Below, in pieces: positions 7,779 to 17,689 of a DNA stretch of 64,000 bases. Each line of letters begins with the position of its first letter. Positions within the stretch are counted from its first letter, which is position 1. A program made the translations under genes and the position numbers. The stretch is from JAAYAY01 sp964563135 (GTDB lineage: Bacteria; Planctomycetota; Planctomycetia; Pirellulales; Thermoguttaceae), in assembly GCA_964563135.1 (NCBI GenBank), contig CAZLWV010000010.1, positions 1-64,000 of the forward strand, read 5' to 3'. The notes under the pieces were generated by a model that was not told the DNA's origin, searched no databases, and saw only the letters and a list, made by a program, of their open reading frames with translations.

Positions 7779-10652
7779 ATGAAACTGCGAGTGTTACTGC
7801 TGGCGGCGATTGTCGCCTGGCCGGAAAGCGGACTTGGGCAGCTCGCGATGGGAAGTGGTCCGGAATTGCCCAGCAGCGAAGCCGATTTCGTGCGTTCGTC
7901 GCAGCGAGAGATCCCCGTCAGTGCCGTGGTCGATGTGGTGGTCGTGGGCGGAAACGAAGGGGGCCTGGCGGCGGGCTGGCAGGCAGCCAGGCTCGGCTCG
8001 AACGTGCTGCTGCTCGGCGGACAGTACTTCTTCAGTGACGAGATCTCCGCCAAGGCCAGGTACTGGATCGAGGCGGACGAGGTGCCGCACTCGGAGTTTG
8101 CCAAGGCAATCCTGGCCGATCAGGCGGAAACTCTTCCCCAGCTAACCCCTGCGAAGTACAAACGGAAGATCGAGGACCTGCTGCGCCAGTCCGGTGCGGC
8201 GTTTCACTTCAACAGCAAGCCGGCGGGGGTGCTGGTTGACGGCACCGGCCAGATTGCCGGGGTGGTGACGGCCAACAAGGCCGGCATTCAGGCGGTGGTT
8301 GCGAAGGTCGTGATCGATGCCACGCCCACCGCGGCCGTGGCCCGTATGGCTGGGGCGAAGATGACGCCCTGGATGGCCGAGGAGGTGACCGTCAGCCGTA
8401 CGATCTACAAGACCGAGGTTCCGGGCGGCAGAAAGATCGGCGACTTCTGGGAGTATTCCGTCTCGGCCCCGATGCGGTCCGGAGCCTGGCCCGAGCGCTG
8501 CCGGGCCGAGGTATTGCTGCGTGAAAAGTTCGACTTGGTGCAGGCCAACCGAGCCCATGCCCACGAACTTCACATGGTGGAGCCGGTAGCGATCGTGAGC
8601 GAGGCGGCGGAGGTGCCGTCAGTCTGGCCTGGAGCCACCCGGCTGAATCTGGACGTCTGCCGACCGAAGGGCGTCGGCCGCCTGCTGGTGGTCAGCCAGT
8701 CTGCCGGAGTATCACGTCGGATCGCCGATCGGCTTACGCGTCCGGTCCATCTGGCCGACCTGGGAGAGCGGATCGGCACCCTCGCTCACGAGGAGGCAAC
8801 GGCACGAGGCGAGATTCAGGGGGTGCACGCAAGACAGGTAGACGAGAGCCAGCGGGCATCGGCTGCCGCTGCGGATGTGAGCGAGATACTCACCGGCCCG
8901 CGGGCGTATCGCCGCAAGGACCTCGGCCGCGTGCCGCAGGGCCAGACGGCAATTCCCGTGTGGGGGAAGTACGATGTGGTCGTGGTCGGCGGAGGGACAG
9001 CCGGTCTGCCCGCGGCAATTGCCGCAGCTCGTATGGGCGCCCGTGTGCTGGTGCTGGAGATGCTCGGACAGATCGGCGGCAATCGCGAACTGGGCACGCC
9101 CAAGTACTGGAAAGGGTACCTGCACGGTTTCAACCAGAACCAGCCGCGGGCGGCAGAATGGTTCACCGACCTGCGCCAGGCGAACGTCGACATCTGGTAC
9201 AACACCCTTGCCTGCGGGGCAATCAAGGAAGCCAACCGCGTGACGGGTGTGACCGTGGCCACACACACGGGGCGAGGAGCCGTGCTGGGCAAGGTCGTGA
9301 TCGACGCAACCGGCGATGCCGACGTCTGTGCGGCGGCCGGGGCGGAGTTCTGGTACGTGAACGACGGTGATCTATGCATCCAGGAGGATTCGTTCCGGGA
9401 CCTGGACCTCTATGCCAACGTGCTTCCGCTCGACACGGCCGATATCCACAGCCTGACGATGCACCACGTGCTGGCAAGGAAAGCCGGCAAACAGGATGTC
9501 TGGGATTTCTACCCGATGGTCGGCATGCGTGAGACCCGCCTGATCAAGGGAGATCACGTCATCGACGTGCTCGACCAGATCGTGGCAAGAACCTATCGCG
9601 ACACGATCGCGGTCTCCCAGTCGGCCTACGATCCCCACGGCTATCACAACAGCGACGAGGTCTACGCGGGACTCATGCCTCCCACGAAGCACGAGACGAA
9701 GGACGGTTTTCTAACCTACATTCCACTCCGCAGCCTGCTGCCCAAAGGTCTGGACGGGATTATGGTCGTGGGACGCTCGCATTCGGTCACGCACGACGTT
9801 CAGGCATCCGTGCGGATGAATGCCGATCTGATCAACGAGGGCTATGCGGCCGGCTGCGTCGCCGCAAGATGCGTGGCAACGGGGAGCCAGCTGCGCAAAG
9901 TCGATCTGGGGCCAATCCAGGACCATCTGGCAGAGATCGGCAATATCTCGGCCGAGGACCGGCGGCAGCGATGCGTGGATACTCCCGATCCAACCGACGA
10001 CGAACTCAAGCTGGCAGCCGCAGACCCGACGAGCGAGCTGCAGCTGGCCGTGTTGCTGCGAGGCGGTCAGCGGAGCGTGCCTCCGCTGCGAGACTCGTTC
10101 CAGACAGCGCCAACGCTGGCCAAGGCCAAGGCCCTGTGCACGCTGGGGGACAACACGGCGGTGGAGTATCTCGCCAGGTGGCTCGATGCCCGGACCCTCG
10201 AAGGGGGACAGGACTACCAGTGGGACGCCTTTCTGAGCGTGTCCGACGCGGACTCAGTTGTGTGGCTCCTCGGAGTTCCGCGAGACCGGCGAGCGGTTCC
10301 GGCATTGGTGCGCAAACTCGAGTACTGTATCGACGGGGCCGGCCGTTTCAGCGATATCCGGGCAGTGACGACCGCCCTGGGAAGGATCGGCAGCCCGGAT
10401 TCGGCACCGGCGCTGCACCGGTTTCTCCGCCGGGAAGGAATCGGGGGTCATGTCGACGTGGCCGGCGATCCGGAGTCACTGAAATCGGAGCAGTTTGTGA
10501 AGGCCTATGTGGAGCTTCACACCGCAGCCGCCCTTTTCCGCTGTGGGGACCATGAAGGACTGGGGCGGCGGACCCTGGAGGACTATCTTGATGACTGGCG
10601 AGGGATTCTCGTCCGCTATGCGGGATATGTTCTGCAGGAAAAGAGCCGGTGA
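7779..10652 (+). CDS. Secreted FAD-dependent oxidoreductase with two Rossmann motifs and a HEAT-like tail
   Basis: 957 residues. A hydrophobic N-terminus (KLRVLLLAAIVAW) suggests export. Two dinucleotide-binding motifs occur: DVVVVGGNEGGLAAG near residue 50, which lacks the usual GxGxxG spacing, and YDVVVVGGGTAGLPAA near residue 400, which is canonical and is followed by an FAD_oxidored-type body (KYWKGYLHGFNQN, GDADVCAAAGAEFW, VGMRETRLIKGDH). The region from about residue 770 is helical and HEAT-like (PALVRKLEYCIDG, SAPALHRFLRREG). The protein looks like two oxidoreductase modules of which only the second keeps a consensus FAD site. The start at 7779 was chosen for the signal-like N-terminus; the longer frame begins at 7683. 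It probably belongs to the GH116 operon. Its substrate is unknown, perhaps a sugar or polyol. Confidence 0.75.
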   Translation: MKLRVLLLAAIVAWPESGLGQLAMGSGPELPSSEADFVRSSQREIPVSAVVDVVVVGGNEGGLAAGWQAARLGSNVLLLGGQYFFSDEISAKARYWIEADEVPHSEFAKAILADQAETLPQLTPAKYKRKIEDLLRQSGAAFHFNSKPAGVLVDGTGQIAGVVTANKAGIQAVVAKVVIDATPTAAVARMAGAKMTPWMAEEVTVSRTIYKTEVPGGRKIGDFWEYSVSAPMRSGAWPERCRAEVLLREKFDLVQANRAHAHELHMVEPVAIVSEAAEVPSVWPGATRLNLDVCRPKGVGRLLVVSQSAGVSRRIADRLTRPVHLADLGERIGTLAHEEATARGEIQGVHARQVDESQRASAAAADVSEILTGPRAYRRKDLGRVPQGQTAIPVWGKYDVVVVGGGTAGLPAAIAAARMGARVLVLEMLGQIGGNRELGTPKYWKGYLHGFNQNQPRAAEWFTDLRQANVDIWYNTLACGAIKEANRVTGVTVATHTGRGAVLGKVVIDATGDADVCAAAGAEFWYVNDGDLCIQEDSFRDLDLYANVLPLDTADIHSLTMHHVLARKAGKQDVWDFYPMVGMRETRLIKGDHVIDVLDQIVARTYRDTIAVSQSAYDPHGYHNSDEVYAGLMPPTKHETKDGFLTYIPLRSLLPKGLDGIMVVGRSHSVTHDVQASVRMNADLINEGYAAGCVAARCVATGSQLRKVDLGPIQDHLAEIGNISAEDRRQRCVDTPDPTDDELKLAAADPTSELQLAVLLRGGQRSVPPLRDSFQTAPTLAKAKALCTLGDNTAVEYLARWLDARTLEGGQDYQWDAFLSVSDADSVVWLLGVPRDRRAVPALVRKLEYCIDGAGRFSDIRAVTTALGRIGSPDSAPALHRFLRREGIGGHVDVAGDPESLKSEQFVKAYVELHTAAALFRCGDHEGLGRRTLEDYLDDWRGILVRYAGYVLQEKSR

Positions 10653-10713
10653 TGGCCAGGCAGGCCGCGTGCACTGGTGCGGGCCCCACAAGCCGGCGAG
10701 GGATCTGCTGAGG

Positions 10714-12063
10714 TCAGAAGCCCAGGCCGGGGCCGCTGAGAGCGGCGGTTCCAAGGGTCCCGTCGGTGACGTCGAACATCGAAGGGAACCGTTTTGCCCA
10801 TTCGGCGTTGGCGGCGGGGCAGTACTGGCGGCCATTGCCCTCGATGGCCGCCACGGTGGGAATGCGGGCCGAGAGCGAAGCCGAGTGAAGAAACGAGGCA
10901 CCAGGGCAGGTGAGATCCTGAACACAGAGGAACATGCGGTATTTCTGGGCTGCCGCGCCCATCAGCAGGGCCTCGGTATGCCCCTTGCAGGCTTTGAGGG
11001 CCACACCCGAATAACCCAATTCGCGGCTGAGCAGGAGGCTCTCGAAATCGACGAGGGATTCATCGATCACGACCGGTTTGATCCTGGCGGCCTCGTGCAT
11101 ACGGTTGTCGGGATTGGCCTTGAGGTCGCGGTGCGTGGGTTGCTCAATGTACTGTAGTCGCTCCAGAGCGCTCGGCGCCCGCTCGCGGATCTTGGCGAGG
11201 AAATCGAGCACGTACTGGACATTGGCGCATTTCTCGTTGAAGTCAGCCGAGTAATACCAGGTGGTGCAGCCGCGGGCAGTCTGGGCCTCGGCGGCCACCC
11301 GTTCCACGGAGACGACGCGATCGACATCCCAGTCGAGATTGTCGCCGTTGAGTTTGATCTTCAGGTGCGTGAGCCCGTCGGCAGCGATCCACTCGGGAAG
11401 CGTTTCGGGAAGTCCGTCGTTGATCCGCTGAGGGATATCAGCCTCGGTCAGGGGATCCAGCGCTCCGACCAGGTGGTAGAGCGGCATGGTCGGCTTGGGC
11501 TGGCGCGACGTATAACGATCGAGATACTCACCGGCAAAATCGGCGGTCAAATAACTCCCGATATCGCGATTGGCGAAATCGGCGGAAAGGAGGTTGTAGG
11601 AGTTCTCGCCGAGCGTTTTGCCGTAGGCATCATGGATGGCCGCCTCGAGGGGGCTGGCCGAAACCAGTTGGGCCAGCCGAGGCATCGATTCGATCCCCAA
11701 TTCGGCCGTCACTTCGGCCGCCCGTGCGGGATAGTCCTTGGAAAGATCATCGGTGATCTCCAGGGGGTGCCCCATGCCGCCGTACCGGTTGGCCTCTGCT
11801 GCAAGCCGCTGGCCGAGGAGGGTCATGGCGTGAAGCGACTGTTCGGCGGTCGTGACGCTGCTCGGCCAGGCCCAGATGTTTCCGATGGGCATGGAACCGA
11901 ACCCCTTGCCGCGGCGGCCATCGCGGGTCTCCACTTCGGCAGTCACGTGCAGAAGGACCACGTCGTTGACGACCCGCCCGCCGAACTTGATGGGAGTCCG
12001 GTAATTGAACTGCTCGGTTTCCGACGAGACGTTCACGAGACGGATATCCGTAGCTTTCGACAC
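10714..12063 (-). CDS. Enolase-superfamily enzyme (muconate-lactonising subgroup)
   Basis: 449 residues. It carries the superfamily layout: a KxK motif at K235/K237 (LKIKLNG), metal ligands D274 (YYSADFNE), E307 (YIEQP) and D334/E335 (VVIDES), and a second lysine at K357/K360 (VALKACKG). This Lys-Asp-Glu-Asp-Lys order is that of the MLE subgroup, which catalyses racemisation, epimerisation, dehydration or cycloisomerisation after proton abstraction next to a carboxylate. The start is GTG at 12063, with GGAGG five bases before it. The gene is convergent with the FAD oxidoreductase (62 bp between stop codons). Nearby hydrolase and dehydrogenase genes suggest a sugar-acid substrate (inference). 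Mandelate racemase-like activity cannot be excluded. Confidence 0.82.
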   Translation of the reverse strand: MSKATDIRLVNVSSETEQFNYRTPIKFGGRVVNDVVLLHVTAEVETRDGRRGKGFGSMPIGNIWAWPSSVTTAEQSLHAMTLLGQRLAAEANRYGGMGHPLEITDDLSKDYPARAAEVTAELGIESMPRLAQLVSASPLEAAIHDAYGKTLGENSYNLLSADFANRDIGSYLTADFAGEYLDRYTSRQPKPTMPLYHLVGALDPLTEADIPQRINDGLPETLPEWIAADGLTHLKIKLNGDNLDWDVDRVVSVERVAAEAQTARGCTTWYYSADFNEKCANVQYVLDFLAKIRERAPSALERLQYIEQPTHRDLKANPDNRMHEAARIKPVVIDESLVDFESLLLSRELGYSGVALKACKGHTEALLMGAAAQKYRMFLCVQDLTCPGASFLHSASLSARIPTVAAIEGNGRQYCPAANAEWAKRFPSMFDVTDGTLGTAALSGPGLGF

Positions 12064-12400
12064 TGCGGCCTCCTTGGGGCATACCCGTTGAAAAAGGAAA
12101 TCTTCAGAGCCGCCGACAAGACCACCCACAGCCGCCCGCGGGGCGCCGAGGATCGTTTGAGAACCAACCTTCGGGCGAGCCTGGCGGGCCGTCACCGCGA
12201 ATCGCGATGACTTCGATGTGGAAGCACATTCTCAGGCAATCCTGACACGTTCTGTCATTCTGTCAGGGGTTCGCTGGAATGGTATGGTACCCGATCTCCG
12301 AGGCGGCGAACAAGCCGCGGCCAAGAAAAAACGAAGCGGAGCCGGCAATGAACGCCGCGGCCCCGCTTGCGATGAATCGGACGGATATCGACAGCGGTCG

Positions 12401-13036
12401 CTAGACCAACTGCTTCCGTACGGCCCAAACGGCCGCCTGCGTACGATCGGAGACACCGATCTTCCGCAATATATGCTGGACGTGCTCCTTGACGGTTTCG
12501 TAGCTGATGTGGAGGGCCTGGGCAATCTCCTTGTTCGTCAGCCCATAGGCCAACTGCCGCAGGACTTCGCTCTCGCGCTGGGTCAGTGGGACCTCAACAT
12601 CCGCGGCCAAGCGGGGTGTGGCAAGGGCACCGGTAACCCGCCGAAGCTCATCGCGGGTCCAGGCACTTTCGCCGTTCGCAGCCGAGCGGATCGCACCCAG
12701 GAGTTCGTCACGCGTGCAGCCCTTGAGGAGGTACCCGCTCGCCCCTAGGGCCACCGACCGGGCGATGTACGTAGGGTTGTCGAACGTGGAAAGCATGAGG
12801 ACCGGCATATCGGGCTTTTCCAGCTTGATGCGTCCCAGGGCGGTCAGGCCATCCCCCTTCGGCATGCGAATATCCAGTAGGACTACGTCCGGATTCCCCT
12901 CGAGGGCAAACTTGACCGCGTCTTCCCCAGTCCCCACTTCGGCAACGATCTCGATCTCAGTACCGGCGAAAATGGTCTTCAGACCGCTGCGGACGACCTC
13001 ATGGTCGTCGGCAATCAACAACCTAATCGTGCTCAT
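12401..13036 (-). CDS. NarL/LuxR-type response regulator
   Basis: 211 residues. The receiver domain (1-120) has the acidic pair D10-D11, phosphoacceptor D55 in VVLLDIRMP, the switch Thr84 in MLSTFDN, and K105 in YLLKG. A LuxR helix-turn-helix sits at about 145-208 (LTQRESEVLRQLAYGLTNKEIA, then SYETVKEHVQHILRKIG). It binds DNA when phosphorylated. The start at 13036 has GGAG seven bases upstream. No sensor kinase is adjacent, so it is an orphan here; the hybrid kinase 10 kb away has its own partner. Confidence 0.93.
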   Translation of the reverse strand: MSTIRLLIADDHEVVRSGLKTIFAGTEIEIVAEVGTGEDAVKFALEGNPDVVLLDIRMPKGDGLTALGRIKLEKPDMPVLMLSTFDNPTYIARSVALGASGYLLKGCTRDELLGAIRSAANGESAWTRDELRRVTGALATPRLAADVEVPLTQRESEVLRQLAYGLTNKEIAQALHISYETVKEHVQHILRKIGVSDRTQAAVWAVRKQLV

Positions 13037-13741
13037 TCGAAATCTCCGATCGTGCGATAGAAGGAGGGAGGTGCCATGGCCCAGATGTCATCCAGCGGGG
13101 GACCTGAAGACTCCCCAACAAGTTCCCCTCCAAATGACCATCATCCTTACCCTAAATTTATCATAACAGAATTTCTCCAGGGGGGTAGCCCTCCAATCAT
13201 ATTTTGGGGAGGCCGCCTGCAGATAAGACGAGCCTCCCCCCTTCATGCGGGTTTTTCGGGCAAAGCGACGGGCGGAACTAACCGTTTAGCGGGGATTTAC
13301 CAACAGTCGGAAGGATAGATGCCCCCTCGATCAGGCAGTCCACCGACGCATGAACCTCACGGCATGCTATCGCCGCAAGCAGAACCACAAGAATTGGTCA
13401 TCGCCCCCCAGACTGGTTCACGATCCGGACCTCTGGCTCGGTGGTGCTGTCATTGCACTGGCCGAACTCTGCGAGGAGCGGAATCCAGCCATCCAAGGCT
13501 TGCATGCCGACACCGGCGGGGGTTGCTCAGTCAATTGGACGGTGTTTCCTTGGCTACATCCTCGAGTCCCCATCTGCTAAGCTGGACACCACTGCGGCAA
13601 TCCAGAACGGCGGGCCACCCCTGACAGCGGCATCTGCGGCCGGCCTGCCGGATCGTGAGGCACCAGCGACGGCCGGCAACCGCGGACGAAGGCCGGACCA
13701 AGAAGAGGCCGGCCTTGGGCGAAATCGAGAAGGGAGCCGAT
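13037..13741. other. Intergenic region with an inverted repeat
   Basis: About 700 bases separate the response regulator from the flavoprotein gene. An AT-rich stretch at 13140-13170 probably carries the response-regulator promoter. An 8-bp inverted repeat, GGGGAGGC (13206-13213) and GCCTCCCC (13232-13239), could form a stem with an 18-base loop. Short open frames at 13319-13624 resemble no family and lack convincing ribosome sites. No gene is called. Confidence 0.5.
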
Positions 13742-14350
13742 ATGACCAGGATCGTAGCCATCGTGGGGAGCTACCGCCGCGGCGGGATCACCGAGCAATG
13801 CGTGGATGCGATGCTCGAGGCGGCGGGGGAGGCAGGGGCGGAGACCCGGAAGATCATTCTCGCCGAGCAGTCAATCGAGTTCTGCACGAACTGCCGGAAG
13901 TGCACCGCAGCGGAACTGGCCGGCATGCGGCGAGCAGACTGCATCTTCGACGACGCGATGCAGGAGATCTGTGAGACGCTGGACAAGGCCGACGGCATCA
14001 TCCTGGCCGCCCCGATCAATTTCTTCACCGTTACTGCCGTCACCAAGCGGTTCATCGAGCGGCTGCTGGTGTACGTCTACTGGCCCTGGGAGAACTCGAT
14101 ACCGAAGCCGCGAATCGCCAGGTGCGACAAACGGGCGGTCGTGGTGACATCGAGTGCGTGCCCGGCGCTGATCGGGCGATGGATGATGCCCAACTCGCTG
14201 AGCATGATGAAGGGCGCCGCGAGGCTGATCGGAGCCAAGGTGGTGCGCAGACTCTATTTCGGGACGGTCGCGAGGGAGGAACACCAGCGACTGAATGCCG
14301 CTCAGCTCAGAAAGGCCCGCAGTGCAGGCCGGTTGCTCGCCGGAGAGTGA
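13742..14350 (+). CDS. NADPH-dependent FMN reductase / flavodoxin-fold protein
   Basis: 202 residues. The N-terminus MTRIVAIVGSYRRGGITEQCVDAML has the phosphate-binding loop (GSYRRGG) of the flavodoxin-like FMN reductases. CTNCRKCT (about residues 46-53) matches the cysteine-rich segment seen in iron-sulfur flavoproteins and related NAD(P)H oxidoreductases. DGIILAAPINFFTVTAVTKRFIER is the second FMN-contact region. The start at 13742 was chosen for GGGAG five bases upstream; an upstream extension of 29 residues is unlikely. The protein is cytoplasmic, with a probable role in electron transfer or quinone/flavin reduction; the substrate is unknown. The gene seems to stand alone. Confidence 0.78.
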   Translation: MTRIVAIVGSYRRGGITEQCVDAMLEAAGEAGAETRKIILAEQSIEFCTNCRKCTAAELAGMRRADCIFDDAMQEICETLDKADGIILAAPINFFTVTAVTKRFIERLLVYVYWPWENSIPKPRIARCDKRAVVVTSSACPALIGRWMMPNSLSMMKGAARLIGAKVVRRLYFGTVAREEHQRLNAAQLRKARSAGRLLAGE

Positions 14351-14500
14351 CTGGCCCCGCCGGAGAAGCGTTACAGTCGCTACATGCGAATTCGCGGGCG
14401 GTCCGTGGTAAATACCCCCGACACGGGTACTTTCCGTACGCCATACTTGAGTAACACCTGACGCATTTTCACCTGCGTGCGACCTTTCCGGAGGGTCCCG

Positions 14501-15346
14501 ATGGTACTTACTCAAACGGGCTGCCAGTTCGATCTCCCGACCGCCGTGGTAGTGCCACCCTACTGCCCCACAGCGAAACCGCCCGTGGAAAGCAGAACTT
14601 TCGACACGGTCAACGTCTGGGGATTGCCGCTGGCCCGTCTCGACACGGATGGGACGCTTGATCTGGTGGATAGCATGATTCGCAGCGGCCGTCCAGGCTT
14701 CTTCATCACGGCCAACGTGCATTACGCGCGCCTCACAGCGGGAAGCGAGTACCTGCGGGAGTTGAACCAGCGTGCCACGTTCATCACGGCCGACGGAATG
14801 CCGCTGGTATGGCAGGCAAGGCGGCAGGGGCAACCGCTTCCAGAGCGGGTGACGGGCTCCGACCTGATTCACCGGATGTGCAGACAGGCGGCACTGCGCG
14901 GCCATCGGGTGTTCTTTCTCGGCGCGGGCGAAGGGGTCGCACGGGACGCAGCCAGCCGTCTCAAGCAGAGGAATCCGCTGCTTGCCGTGGCGGGGGTGGC
15001 GGCGCCGGCCTTTCGCGAGATGTCGTCGGAAGATCACGAGGCCCTGGTTGCGAAGATCCGGGCCACGCGGCCGGACATTCTGTTTGCCGCCCTCGGGCAG
15101 CCCAAGGGCGAAATCTGGCTGGACCGACACTGCCAGGAACTGGGAGTGCCTGTCTGCGTGCAGATCGGCGCGTCGCTGGACTTCATCGCCGGCCACGCCC
15201 GACGGGCGCCTCGGTGGATGCAGCGCTGCGGGCTCGAGTGGTTGCATCGCGTGGCCACAGACCCTCGCCGACTGGCGCCTCGCTATGGCCGCGACGCATG
15301 GTTCCTGGTCCGGAAAGTAGCCGGCAGCCTGCTGCGGAACCGGTAA
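14501..15346 (+). CDS. WecG/TagA/CpsF-family glycosyltransferase
   Basis: 281 residues. After a Pro-rich N-terminus the GT26 family signatures appear: FFITANVHYARLT, TFITADGMPLVW (the conserved Asp is in ADG), ERVTGSDLI, VFFLGAGEGVARDAA, ILFAALGQPKGEIW and GLEWLHRVATDPRRLAPRY. Members transfer N-acetylmannosamine(uronic acid) or a related sugar to a lipid-linked acceptor at the inner membrane during polysaccharide or teichoic-acid synthesis. The start at 14501 has GGAGGG five bases before it; an ATG 24 bases upstream is less likely. It converges on argJ with only four bases between the stop codons. The sugar donor cannot be told from sequence. Confidence 0.9.
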   Translation: MVLTQTGCQFDLPTAVVVPPYCPTAKPPVESRTFDTVNVWGLPLARLDTDGTLDLVDSMIRSGRPGFFITANVHYARLTAGSEYLRELNQRATFITADGMPLVWQARRQGQPLPERVTGSDLIHRMCRQAALRGHRVFFLGAGEGVARDAASRLKQRNPLLAVAGVAAPAFREMSSEDHEALVAKIRATRPDILFAALGQPKGEIWLDRHCQELGVPVCVQIGASLDFIAGHARRAPRWMQRCGLEWLHRVATDPRRLAPRYGRDAWFLVRKVAGSLLRNR

Positions 15347-15350
15347 GGGA

Positions 15351-16539
15351 TCAGGTGTGGTAGTCGGCGTTGAGGCGGACGTACTCGGCCGTCAGGTCCG
15401 TGGTCCAGAACCTTATGCGTCCGTCACCTTCCCGGAAGCGAAGCAGGACCGAGGTATCGCGGTTGTTGCGTATGGATTCGGAGACTGCCGTCTTGTTGAA
15501 CGCAACGGGAGCACCTCGTTCGTAGAGCAGGGTCCCGTTGACAATCAGGTCAACCCCCGCTGGGTCGAAGGGGACGCCGCAATAGCCGGCGGCCGAAACG
15601 ATCCGTCCCCAGTTGGGGTCAGCCCCGGCAATGGCCGTCTTCACCAGGGGGCTCTCGGCCACGGTCTTGGCGATGATGCGGGCCGCACTGCGGTCAGCGC
15701 AGCCTTCAACATCAATGGTGATCAGGTGCTCCGCCCCTTCGCCGTCGGCCGGAATTGCCTTGGCCAGTTCCATGCAGACCAGGCCAAAAGCCTCACGGAA
15801 GGCTGCTAGATCGTCGCCCAGGAGGGGTGAGCTGCCGGCCGCGCCGCTCGCCAGAAGGAGGACGGTGTCGTTGGTGCTCATATGGCCGTCGACACTGATG
15901 CAGTTGAAGCTGTCTTGAACGGCATCGGCCAGGGCGGCCTGGGCATCCTGCGGAGTTATCGGCGCATCGGTGAGCACGACTCCCAACATAGTGGCCATGT
16001 TGGGCCCGATCATGGCGGCCCCTTTCGCCATGCCGACCAGGGTCACTTCGCCAGATGCGAGTTTCAGCTTCCGACCGGCCAGTTTCTCTACCGTGTCGGT
16101 TGTCATCCTGGGCCGCAGCGATCAGACAGGCCGATGTACTGCCCAGCTTCGGCCTGGCAGCGGCGATTCCGTCGGCGATCTTCTTGAGCGGCATGAACTC
16201 ACCGATGATCCCCGTCGAGAGCACCAGGGCCTGGTCCGATGCAGCCCCACAGACTTCCGCCGCAAGGCGTGCCATTTCGCGGGCATCTTCGAAGCCCCGA
16301 TCGCCCGTACAGGCGTTGGCGTTTCCCGAGTTGCAGACGACGGCCCGGACAGAGTCGCTGGGGGTGTGCTGGCGGTCCCACGCCACGGGAGCCGCGAAGA
16401 CGCGATTCTGGGTGTAGACCCCAGCCGCGGTCGCAGGGCGATCGGTCACAATGAGGGTAAGGTCAAACCGGGACGGATCGGTCTTGATGCCGCAATGCAC
16501 TCCGGTGAGCCGAAATCCAAGAGGGACGTCCAGTGCCAT
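15351..16539 (-). CDS. argJ: Glutamate N-acetyltransferase / amino-acid acetyltransferase, frameshifted
   Basis: Bifunctional ornithine acetyltransferase of arginine biosynthesis, which transfers acetyl from N-acetylornithine to glutamate. The N-terminal part (16539 to about 16107) has VYTQNRVFAAPV, VCNSGNANACTG and VLSTGIIGEFMPL. The C-terminal part (16106 to 15351) begins MTTDTVEKL and has KGAAMIGPNMATMLGVV, where autocleavage between Ala and Thr normally creates the beta chain. It ends with GADPNWGRIVSAAGYCG. The parts lie in different frames joined at about 16107; losing one base or gaining two there would rejoin them into a normal ~395-residue protein. A TTG at 16545 is an alternative start, since GGAGG lies four bases before it. 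It is 17 bp downstream of argC. A sequencing error is as likely as a true pseudogene. Confidence 0.85.
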
Positions 16540-16556
16540 CGCCAAGTATCCTCCAA

Positions 16557-17567
16557 CTACAACAGGGCCGTCGTTTCCGGATATCCATACATGAGGTTGA
16601 AATTTTGAACGGCCGCTCCCGAAGCACCCTTGATCAGGTTGTCAATGCAACTGATGGTGAGAACCCGCCCCCGGACGACACGAACGGTGACGTCACAGAA
16701 ATTGCTGTCGGTCGTGTCCTTGGTGGCCGGCAGGTGCTCGACCACTCGGACAAAGGGCTCATCCGCGTAGAAGTCGCGAACGACCTGGAGGAGTGATTCC
16801 TCGGTAACCTCGCCGATGGGCTGGGAATACGTCGTGGAAAGGATCCCGCGATCCATGGGAATCAGGTGGGGAGTGAAGATCACCTCCACATCGCACCCGC
16901 CGGCGATGCCGAGGATGCGATCGATTTCCGGGGTATGGCGGTGCCGGCCCACATTGTAGGCCGTGACGCTCTCGTTGCACTCGGGATAATGGTAAAGGAG
17001 TTTCGGCGTGCGTCCGGCCCCGGAAACGCCGCTCTTGGAGTCGACGATAATACTCTTGGGTTCAATCAGTTTCGCCTGGATCAAGGGAGCCAAGGCGAGA
17101 ATAGCCGTGGTTGGAAAACACCCGGGATTGGCCACCAGCCTGGCACCGCGAATCTGGTCGCGGAACAGTTCAGGAAGGCCGTAGGGAACCTGGCCGAGCC
17201 GATCGGCATCGGGGTGTTTCTGTCCGTACCACTGCAGGAAGACTTCGCCGCTTCCCAGCCGATAGTCGGCACTGAAATCGACAACTCGGCACCCACCCTC
17301 CAGAAGAGTGGGAATCATCGACGCGCCGACTCCGTGGGGAAGGCAGCTAAAAACGCATTCTGCGCGGGCAATGACCTCGGCTGGACTGAGATTCTGCATC
17401 TCCAGGTCGACCCGCCGGGCCAGCGATGGATGGACCATGGCCACATGCGGATTTCCCTCCTGGCGGCTGGTCACCGCAACAATCTCGGCTTCCGGATGCC
17501 GAACCAGGATTTTCATCAGTTCAAGGGCCGTGTAGCCCGTGGCCCCAAGAATGGCAATTCGTGTCAT
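16557..17567 (-). CDS. argC: N-acetyl-gamma-glutamyl-phosphate reductase
   Basis: 336 residues. Third step of arginine biosynthesis: NADPH-dependent reduction of N-acetylglutamyl phosphate to the semialdehyde. The N-terminus ILGATGYTALELM binds NADPH. The catalytic cysteine is C150 in ANPGCFPTT. DSKSGVSGAGR, the catalytic-histidine region TPHLIPMDRGI and CIDNLIKGASGAAVQNFN are all present. The length is normal and nothing essential is missing. argJ follows on the same strand after a short gap, so argC-argJ form an operon. Confidence 0.96.
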   Translation of the reverse strand: MTRIAILGATGYTALELMKILVRHPEAEIVAVTSRQEGNPHVAMVHPSLARRVDLEMQNLSPAEVIARAECVFSCLPHGVGASMIPTLLEGGCRVVDFSADYRLGSGEVFLQWYGQKHPDADRLGQVPYGLPELFRDQIRGARLVANPGCFPTTAILALAPLIQAKLIEPKSIIVDSKSGVSGAGRTPKLLYHYPECNESVTAYNVGRHRHTPEIDRILGIAGGCDVEVIFTPHLIPMDRGILSTTYSQPIGEVTEESLLQVVRDFYADEPFVRVVEHLPATKDTTDSNFCDVTVRVVRGRVLTISCIDNLIKGASGAAVQNFNLMYGYPETTALL

Positions 17568-17689
17568 GATGGGCTTCTGTCATCACAGTGGTCTGGGATG
17601 TGCGAGAAGTCATCAAGTATACCGCCGCTGCAGGCCAACGTGCAGGGGCCGCAGGCGGGGTCGGTTCCTGGAAGCGGAGAACGGAAGAA

